A DNA stretch of 11,680 bases, from positions 1-11,680 of the forward strand of contig JAUJMI010000068.1 in the NCBI GenBank assembly GCA_030446945.1, given 5' to 3'. This DNA comes from Longimicrobium sp. (GTDB lineage Bacteria; Gemmatimonadota; Gemmatimonadetes; Longimicrobiales; Longimicrobiaceae). This document shows, piece after piece, positions 7,101 through 11,680 of this stretch. The notes beneath the pieces are model-generated. The model did not search any database and was not told where the DNA came from. It worked only from the letters and a program-made list of their open reading frames with translations. A program made the position numbers and the translations under genes. The first letter of the stretch is position 1. Each line of letters starts with the position of its first letter.

Positions 7101-9555
7101 AGTCGCCGTCGAAGAGGCGCACGGCGGCACCCGGCTCTCCGCGCACGCCCACGAAGACTCGGTTGGTGGCGATCACCGCGCCGTCCGCCGGGGCGAAGAA
7201 GCGCACCGCCGGCCCCGTCGCGAAGCTGCTGGCGGCGTCCGCCTGGCGGGCTTCCTCGGTGCGCGCGGGCGCCACGCGGGGCGCGGCGGGGAGCGAGTCC
7301 TTTTTGACCGGCACGTCGCTGGAGGGCCCGGCCGGCGCGGCGGGGCCGCCGCCGATGGTGCGCTCGGAGGGGGCGTTGGGGCCCGTGACGGTCACGCTCG
7401 CCACGCCGCCGCGCGGCACCAGGCGGAAGTCCACACGCGGCGTCGTCCACCCTTCCATCCGCACGCGCACCACCGCGTCGGACGGGCGGGCGAAGCCGAA
7501 GCCCGCCGGCACGCCCACCGTGTCCACGCGCACGGCGTGCGTGCCGACCCGCACGTCGCGGAAGGAGAAGCGGCCCTCGCGGTCGGTGGTCACCACCTCA
7601 CCGTCGGCGCTCCACACGTCCACGCCCGCCACGCCGCGCTCGCCCGCTTCCTGGCGGCCGTTCTCGTTGGCGTCGAGCCACACCTTGCCCACAAGGGTGC
7701 GCACCTGCACCGCGAAGCCGCCGCGCATCCGCACCCAGGCGGAGGCGGTGTCCGTGCGCAGCGTGCCGCCCTCGGCAGTAGCCATGGCGCGGTTCTGCAG
7801 CGCCCGCGCGTCGCCGGGCGACACCAGCGTCGCCACGTAAGCGACGGTGCGCGTGGCCAGCGCCGGCAGCTCGCCCATCCAGAAGCGCACGGTGTTCCCT
7901 TCCACTCGCGCGCTGTCCGCGCCGGTGAGGCGCCCTTCCACGAAGCGCAGCCCCGCCGGAAGGATGTCCACCACCTCGACGTTGCGCAGCGCCACGCTGG
8001 CGCGGTTCTGCACGGCGACGCTGTAGGGGATCGCCTCGCCCATGGCGGCTTCCAGCACCCCGGCGGTCTTGGCGACGCCCAGCTCGTCGCCGGTGAAGCC
8101 CAGCGGCCGCAGCGCGCCCCCTTCCGCGTAGGCCGGGACGGCATTTGCACCGCGCAACGCGGCACGGTTCAGGATGGAGCCGTCTTCGGCGCGCCCGATC
8201 ACGCGCGTCGTCAGCAGGAGCGAGCCGGACTCGCCGGGCCGGAGCGTGCCGAGCGACCAGCGGAGGATCTGCAACGAGGCCGGAGCGCGGCTGGCGCGCA
8301 CCTGCTGCGCAGCCGGAGCGCCGTCGGCACCGGAGATCTCGGGATTGCGGTCCGCGCGGACGAACTCGAGGCCTGCCGGAAGCGTGTCCGCCAGCACCAC
8401 CTCCCGAGCGGAGACCGCGGCGGAGTTGTTCGTCCAGGTGAGGCGGAACTGCACTTCGCGCCCTACGCGCACCGTGTCCACGCCCAAGCGCTCCATCACC
8501 AGCCCGAGCGGCGGGCGCACAAGCTGCGTCTCCACGACCGGCGAGTTGGCGCCCATCGGCGGAGCGTCGGGAAGGCGCTCGACCGTCAGCGTCGCACCGT
8601 TGAGCACGGTGGTCGTCCCCTCTTCCGTGCCCACCACCGCGCGGAAGGAGATGCCGCCGGCCGCGCCCGCTGCGATGGCGCCGAGGCGGACACGCACCAA
8701 GTCACGGCCGGATGCGGTGCGCTCCACCGATCCCGCGTCGCCGTCCATGCCCTCGGTGAGCGCGGCGCCGTTCAGCGTCAGGGTGCCGGGAACCATGCGG
8801 AGGATCGAAGGGAGGGTGTCGGTCACCTCCCCGGCGCCGGAGGCGGCGTCGCCCGCATTGGCGAAGGTCAGGGTGTAGCGAAGGGTGTCGCCGCGCGCCG
8901 CGTCGGAGCGGTCCACCGACTTGCCGAGCGAGAGCGCGGCGAGCGGGCGGCGCACCGAGACGGTGTCGCGCACGGAGTCCGAGACGGTGGGGTCGGCCAT
9001 GCTGGCCGCCTTCACGTCGATCGGCACCGAGCCCATGTTGGGCGCGTTGTTGGGTACTTCAACCACGAGAAGGAGCGCCGCGGACTCGCGCGCCCCCAGG
9101 GGGACGGGACCCGAGACGGGGAGATCCCCCGCCCCGAGCACCCCATTTCCATCGCTGTCCAGGTACAGACGGATGGTCCACCCTGACGGCCCGCTGGCCG
9201 CCAGGGTGTACCGGTCCGCCCCATTGCCCACGTTCTCCAGCCGGTGGATGAAGACACGCCGCTCGCCCGGGACGAGCGCCGCCGACTGGGGCGCGGTGAT
9301 CCGCACCCCCGCCGTGATCCTCACCACCACGGTCGCCGACGCCTCCGCCCTTCCCACGAACCCCTCCTGGGTGCCAAAGGTGGCGGTGACGCGGTTGACC
9401 ACGTGCACCGTATCCCCGGCCTGGGCCGCGGCAGCGCCAGGCGCTGCCACGGTTGCCAGGCCGGCCACCCATGCGGCGGCCAGCGCCCGGCGGACCCAGG
9501 GGGTCCGGCTCGGGCCGCGGACGACCATGCGGGTGAGAGTGCCAAGGCGGGGCAT
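4147..9555 (-). CDS. Giant exported protein: DUF11 repeats, SdrD-B-like and Ig-like domains, C-terminal beta-barrel-like region (1802 residues)
   Basis: No function is known to me; the architecture suggests an outer-membrane-anchored surface protein. Residues 1-46 form a long signal peptide (RR pair, hydrophobic 24-40, cleavage near AQA-G). About 50-200 is a beta domain with an EF-hand-like loop DSDGNGVLGAGD (133-144). Three DUF11-type repeats follow (about 204-345, 349-480, 492-608; each has the D-x-LP-x-G/I pattern such as DTLPAGLEFV). An SdrD-B-like domain (617-715, VWLDANENGRQEAGE) is followed by a Pro/Ala/Ser linker (716-782) and two Ig-like domains (783-867, 868-970). Residues 971-1802 alternate short amphipathic strands and turns, with aromatic strand ends and blocks YPTFGDGSERR and DYQIDYATGEVLLQHPV that I associate with outer-membrane barrels. 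There is no cysteine. It starts 40 nt after the 417-residue gene and has no clear ribosome site; Met10 is an alternative start. Confidence 0.85.
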   Translation of the reverse strand: MPRLGTLTRMVVRGPSRTPWVRRALAAAWVAGLATVAAPGAAAAQAGDTVHVVNRVTATFGTQEGFVGRAEASATVVVRITAGVRITAPQSAALVPGERRVFIHRLENVGNGADRYTLAASGPSGWTIRLYLDSDGNGVLGAGDLPVSGPVPLGARESAALLLVVEVPNNAPNMGSVPIDVKAASMADPTVSDSVRDTVSVRRPLAALSLGKSVDRSDAARGDTLRYTLTFANAGDAASGAGEVTDTLPSILRMVPGTLTLNGAALTEGMDGDAGSVERTASGRDLVRVRLGAIAAGAAGGISFRAVVGTEEGTTTVLNGATLTVERLPDAPPMGANSPVVETQLVRPPLGLVMERLGVDTVRVGREVQFRLTWTNNSAAVSAREVVLADTLPAGLEFVRADRNPEISGADGAPAAQQVRASRAPASLQILRWSLGTLRPGESGSLLLTTRVIGRAEDGSILNRAALRGANAVPAYAEGGALRPLGFTGDELGVAKTAGVLEAAMGEAIPYSVAVQNRASVALRNVEVVDILPAGLRFVEGRLTGADSARVEGNTVRFWMGELPALATRTVAYVATLVSPGDARALQNRAMATAEGGTLRTDTASAWVRMRGGFAVQVRTLVGKVWLDANENGRQEAGERGVAGVDVWSADGEVVTTDREGRFSFRDVRVGTHAVRVDTVGVPAGFGFARPSDAVVRVRMEGWTTPRVDFRLVPRGGVASVTVTGPNAPSERTIGGGPAAPAGPSSDVPVKKDSLPAAPRVAPARTEEARQADAASSFATGPAVRFFAPADGAVIATNRVFVGVRGEPGAAVRLFDGDSAIAEATLRPDGVADFIGVQVGAGPHRLRVEMKNSWGQQRTDSLALHVSGEAGRFEVDGSVAALHAGAPRADTVRVRVLDSWGVPVAGGLAVTVEGSGAEPLGVDREPASPGQQLRADSAGMLVVPMRPGHIVGPGELRLAAGKATARIPLRILPSTRPLIATGVGQIGVGAAPGAFGAVTVRGAVGHETTVSVSYDSRRGSQADDFFARGYDPNDESRYPTFGDGSERRVLSSSTQKVSARVERGYDWMAMGDVETGDFGGDPRLGTYGRSLTGVTGRVATGAVTWRGFGSMTDQVLAQRQVRGNGTSGPYRFGGNVRPGTDRVAVEVRARENAARVISRQELVRWSDYQIDYATGEVLLQHPVPTSDLAGNPVFLVAMLESRSGGEARFVGGVRMEVDAARVLRMGAAGDSLAFSVMGVHDGGEPTSGFGGQDLLGTGVRLRRGSLSLRGEMLRSQRPDSAAFAGRAEASWSFLQDRARIGAEWLKVGAGFAPGTDPRLSAGVQEIRAIGEFRLSTANTLSLTHDRQRFDGFGMERASTMLRSRNVVAGRPLVTEGGMTSDNDGSGTAASALGKMTLSVTPRADVWLEGARVLADRRPLVGGTALASRPDQVGVGASYRVIGNTRVEGSHRWVTTHGDSAGSYGLSSVNVRTGAILGGQMWGGLERADTERASHSAILGWNQRLSLNGGWALNVLGERHFGLNRASLLDPTRALPFAQTERDRWSTGAGVEYLPTDSALRFSARAELHGGAAAQGYRIDVAGDLPIGASAALLTRHDWWQDNRNVGNGMQLARRDRSLLGLAMRPAQHNDLNVLAKVEWRNTVNPLLAGGVGSPALSERRLIGATDALWAVRQGTEFGARYAVRWASRQDSASALGAVSNLAHFGGARLQQEIRGPLSMRMDGRVLLDATGRASRWNLAPALVAALGPRVEVEGGYRFGNLIDPDFAQQGGRGFYATLGVRFTESVLSSAAGFWRERIARDQ

Positions 9556-9595
9556 TCGGATTACGGTGCCGGTTTACGTTATCGCATACTCGGGA

Positions 9596-10849
9596 CTATT
9601 TGACCTGCACGCGAATCCAAAAGAACCGGCTCGCGCCCGCCGCCAGCGTACCCGAAAGCGCCGCGCTCACGGTGCCGCCGCTCTCGGTGATCGTCCAGCC
9701 CGACGCGTCCGTCGACGTGGAGACGTAGGTCACCTGGCTGGGCAGCGCGTCGGTGATGCCGAAGCCGGTGCCCGTGAGGATGGCCGCGGCGCCGCCGGTG
9801 TTCGTGACGGTCACCTTGTACTGGATGTACTGACCCGGAAGCACGCGGTCGGTGGAGAGCGGCCCGCCGATCGCCGTGGTCTGGTTGTCCTGGAACGCTT
9901 CCTTGGTCATGCTGATCGCCGCGCGGACCACGCGCACCACCCGATTGCCCGGATCGCTCTTGGTGGCGTCGTTGGTGGAGGTCGCGGTCAGCACCAGGCT
10001 CTCCGTGGCGCCGGCCGCGGCGTTGTTGGAGACGGTGTAGATCACGTCCACTGTGGCGCTGCCGCCGGCCGCGATGGCGACGGACGAGCTGGTCCCGGCC
10101 TTGCCGTTCACGGAGACGATGCTGAGGATGCTTCCGGCCGAGGCCGCGAGCGAGAACGTGTCGTCGCGATTCCCGTTGTTCTGGACGGTGAAGGTCTCGG
10201 TGTACGTCGTCGGCCCCGTGCCGCTGGGAAGCCGGTCCACCGTGCCGCCGTCCGGCGTCACCACGACGCTCGCGGCGATCGCCGGCAGCACGTTCGTGGA
10301 GGAGGTGTCGGTTGCGCCCGCCGCCGTCGGCGTGCGGCGCGAAGTGGCGGTCATCGACACGGGGATCGTCTGGCCACCCTGGCCCGAAGCCACCGTGTAG
10401 ACGATCGTGACGGTCACGTTGCCGGCCGCCGAGATCGCCGTGGCCGCCAGCGCCTCGTTCAGCGCCGCGAGGCTCGCGTAGGTCGTGCTGCCGATCTTGT
10501 AGCCGGTGATCGTCACGCCTGCCGCGGCCGTGGTGGAGACCGACATGCTGTCGACGCCGTTACCGGTGTTGACGATGGTGAACGGGAGCTCGTTGCCCGT
10601 GCTCGGCGACGACGAGGACACCGACGTCGGCGACTGCACGTCCGGACCTGCCTTGAAGCCGACCAGTACGCTGACGCTCGCCGTCGCCGGCGAGTACGTG
10701 TTGCCGTTCGCGTCGGTCCAGGTGGCGCTCGCCGTGTTGGTGATCGTCGTCCCTTCCGGGGTCGGCGTCACCTGCGCGTGAGCGGGCCTGGCCGCGAACG
10801 GGGCGAGCAGCAGCCCCGCAAGGGCTACTCGCCGTAGGGTCTTGTTCAT
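9596..10849 (-). CDS. Secreted multi-module beta-sandwich (DUF11-type) protein, 417 residues
   Basis: Exported protein of unknown function. Residues 1-25 are a classical signal peptide (MNKTLRR, hydrophobic core, cleavage after AHA). The module TITNTASATWTDANGN...VSVLVG (35-63) with ELPFTIVNTGNGVD (87-100) is also found at the start of the 1802-residue neighbour. A middle module (about 190-310) repeats the theme (FTVQNNGNRDDTFSL), and the C-terminal part (about 311-417) is a DUF11 domain (VLPGQYIQYKVTVTNTGG...ITDALPSQVTYVS). It is rich in Thr, Ser, Ala and Gly, with few charges and no cysteine, as for a surface-exposed chain. There is no membrane anchor or LPXTG-like sorting motif, so it would be released, or held by a partner. 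It starts 45 nt after the 180-residue gene. An AGGAG abuts the ATG directly; AAGG at 9 nt is the likelier ribosome site. Confidence 0.85.
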   Translation of the reverse strand: MNKTLRRVALAGLLLAPFAARPAHAQVTPTPEGTTITNTASATWTDANGNTYSPATASVSVLVGFKAGPDVQSPTSVSSSSPSTGNELPFTIVNTGNGVDSMSVSTTAAAGVTITGYKIGSTTYASLAALNEALAATAISAAGNVTVTIVYTVASGQGGQTIPVSMTATSRRTPTAAGATDTSSTNVLPAIAASVVVTPDGGTVDRLPSGTGPTTYTETFTVQNNGNRDDTFSLAASAGSILSIVSVNGKAGTSSSVAIAAGGSATVDVIYTVSNNAAAGATESLVLTATSTNDATKSDPGNRVVRVVRAAISMTKEAFQDNQTTAIGGPLSTDRVLPGQYIQYKVTVTNTGGAAAILTGTGFGITDALPSQVTYVSTSTDASGWTITESGGTVSAALSGTLAAGASRFFWIRVQVK

Positions 10850-10867
10850 CTCCTGTGACCTTGGACT

Positions 10868-10894
10868 GGGGAGTGGGGATGGGATGGGGTGGGG
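10868..10894 (+). other. G-quadruplex motif on the template strand between operon genes
   Basis: Five G-runs (4, 4, 3, 4, 4) are separated by loops AGT, AT, AT and T on the plus strand; the mRNA made from the minus strand is correspondingly C-rich. The motif ends directly at the stop codon of the 180-residue gene and lies 19 nt before the next start, filling most of the 45-nt gap. A quadruplex in the template could pause polymerase between these two genes; that effect is inference. Confidence 0.7.
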
Positions 10895-11437
10895 TTACCG
10901 CCCGCTCGGTGCGGCCGCGGGCGCGGCCGTGCTGCCCCGCTCGGAAGAAGAGCTCCCGAAGCGGGTATCGAACTCCGCGACGACCGTGGCCCCGGGAGCC
11001 ACGAAGCCGCCGACGGTCCAACGCACGTGCGTGTACTTCTCCGGCGCGGCGGCGCGCTGCACCCGCCGGCCGTCCACGACTACGGTCTCCATCGGCTGGA
11101 CGGAGAAGGTCTTCCCGCCGTCGATGGAGTACTCGGCCCGCGCGTCCGTGCGGGCGCTCCGCGCCGAGCCGGCCACGAAGGCCATCCCGGGCGCGATCGG
11201 GTTCGCGAGCACCGGGCGAACCGGCGTACGCTGCGGGTTGGTGAAGGCGATGCGGTAGCGCACCACGTCGCCCGGCCGGACGCGGTCGTCGCCGCGCGGC
11301 GTGCCGCGGGCGGCCAGCTCGGCCGCGGTGCGGTTCTGCGCGGTCACGCGCAGCGGTCCGGGCGCGGCGGGCTGCTGCGCCGTGGCGGGGGCCGCGGCAA
11401 GTGCAAGCAGCACCAGGAGACGTGCGATCGACTTCAT
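10895..11437 (-). CDS. Small secreted DUF11-like protein, 180 residues
   Basis: Exported protein of unknown function and the first gene of the surface operon. Residues 1-20 are a signal peptide (MKSIARLLVLLALAAAPATA, cleavage before QQ). A single DUF11/TIGR01451-like domain spans about 53-160: RPGDVVRYRIAFTNPQ, then NPIAPGMAFVAGSA, then AEYSIDGGKTF, and the closing strand EKYTHVRWTVGGFVAPG, which I recognise as typical of these repeats. A Ser/Ala/Pro tail (161-180) follows. There is no cysteine and no transmembrane anchor. The ATG at 11437 has GCGAGG 5 nt upstream. The domain resembles one repeat of the large protein, so it may be a free subunit that packs onto it; that is inference. It is separated from the next gene by 45 nt. 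Confidence 0.85.
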   Translation of the reverse strand: MKSIARLLVLLALAAAPATAQQPAAPGPLRVTAQNRTAAELAARGTPRGDDRVRPGDVVRYRIAFTNPQRTPVRPVLANPIAPGMAFVAGSARSARTDARAEYSIDGGKTFSVQPMETVVVDGRRVQRAAAPEKYTHVRWTVGGFVAPGATVVAEFDTRFGSSSSERGSTAAPAAAPSGR

Positions 11438-11680
11438 GGAAACCTCGCCTTTGGGGATGATGTCGGCCCGATGCGGACCGGTGGGTGTGCTCTTTTGGCG
11501 GCTGTACCGGAGGCTCCATGAAGCGTGTCGTCCATGGTCGGCCGGGCGTGCGGACGGGAGCTCGCACGCGTACTCTTATTACAAGCGGCGGGCCGTGTCG
11601 CCCGCCGCCGCAACTCGTTGCTGCTAGGTTGTTTAGCGGAGAAGAGAGGAGGTTCCGGAACGGAACGTGTGCCCAAACGG
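11438..11680 (-). promoter_or_regulatory. Upstream region of the surface operon (no gene seen)
   Basis: No convincing reading frame lies here. On the minus strand, TAATAA (11581-11576) follows the hairpin at 11585-11608 and could be a -10 element, but no -35 hexamer stands 16-18 bp before it. Further up, GGAACC (11656-11651) and CTAAAC (11636-11631) resemble an ECF-type promoter, although the spacing is short. The operon promoter is therefore probably in this region but not fixed. A plus-strand AGGAGG at 11648-11653 is followed only by a GTG 14 nt on, too far to call a start. Confidence 0.35.
11585..11608. repeat. GC hairpin upstream of the surface operon
   Basis: GCGGCGGGC (11585-11593) and GCCCGCCGC (11600-11608) form a perfect 9-bp stem with a 6-nt loop. 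On the minus strand it is followed by TTGTAATAAG, a weak T-containing tail, so it could end an upstream minus-strand transcript entering from the right, or lie in the leader of the operon mRNA. Confidence 0.55.

Noticed and set aside
7251..7410. Pro/Ala/Ser-rich stretch of the giant protein as a sign of a gene fusion or frameshift
   Set aside because: The frame stays open with normal codon use on both sides; it reads as an ordinary interdomain linker.
4447..9186. Open frame of 1579 codons on the plus strand, antisense to the giant surface gene
   Set aside because: Its product is Ala/Arg/His/Gly-rich with no domain or signal, while the minus-strand frame shows a signal peptide and recognisable domains. 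Long antisense frames are expected at this GC content.
8885..10837. Open frame of 650 codons on the plus strand, antisense to the two largest surface genes
   Set aside because: It spans two real genes and their gap, its composition is Arg/Gly/His-rich, and it has no recognisable motif; it is a shadow of the minus-strand coding frames.
11434..11676. Minus-strand frame of 80 codons upstream of the 180-residue gene
   Set aside because: It runs across the operon leader and the hairpin, has no ribosome site or domain, and slightly overlaps the real start.

Overview
The window is very GC-rich chromosomal DNA. Codon use is G/C-biased at third positions, Shine-Dalgarno sites are short, there is an ECF sigma factor, and the intergenic gaps are crowded with palindromes. 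The exported proteins are rich in Ala, Arg and Val and almost free of Lys, and one carries a large outer-membrane-type beta barrel, so the host is a diderm. This fits a Gemmatimonadota/Longimicrobium-like soil bacterium, but that placement is inference from style; no rRNA or phylogenetic marker analysis was possible. I saw no tRNA, rRNA, CRISPR array, transposase or phage gene.

Left part (1-3500), housekeeping and regulation. A truncated isocitrate dehydrogenase gene (icd, runs off the left edge) lies downstream of a complete citrate synthase gene (gltA) on the minus strand. The gap between them holds a hairpin terminator and a palindromic repeat. Divergent from gltA is an ECF sigma-70 gene on the plus strand with no Shine-Dalgarno sequence and no adjacent anti-sigma gene. 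It is followed by a roughly 165-bp palindromic intergenic element with inverted-repeat ends. Convergent to it is a small TraR/DksA-family zinc-finger gene whose metal site is Cys-Cys-Cys-His.

Right part (3700-11440), a surface-protein operon. Four minus-strand genes with gaps of 45, 40 and 21 nt are probably one transcription unit, read from right to left: a 180-residue secreted DUF11-like protein; a 417-residue secreted protein of repeated beta-sandwich modules; a 1802-residue protein with a signal peptide, DUF11-type repeats, an SdrD-B-like domain, Ig-like domains and a C-terminal region of about 830 residues that looks like a large beta barrel; and a stand-alone CheY-like receiver. The three exported proteins contain no cysteine in 2399 residues. 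The 417- and 1802-residue proteins share a recognisable N-terminal module. The working model (inference) is a barrel-anchored surface fibre or adhesin with two secreted accessory subunits, linked genetically to a phosphorelay receiver. This operon is the best candidate here for an undescribed system.

Intergenic layout. Almost every gap between transcription units carries a different palindromic element (777-859, 2824-2988, 3644-3686, 11585-11608). A five-run G-quadruplex motif sits on the template strand between the first two operon genes. No stretch longer than 300 bases lacks a gene.
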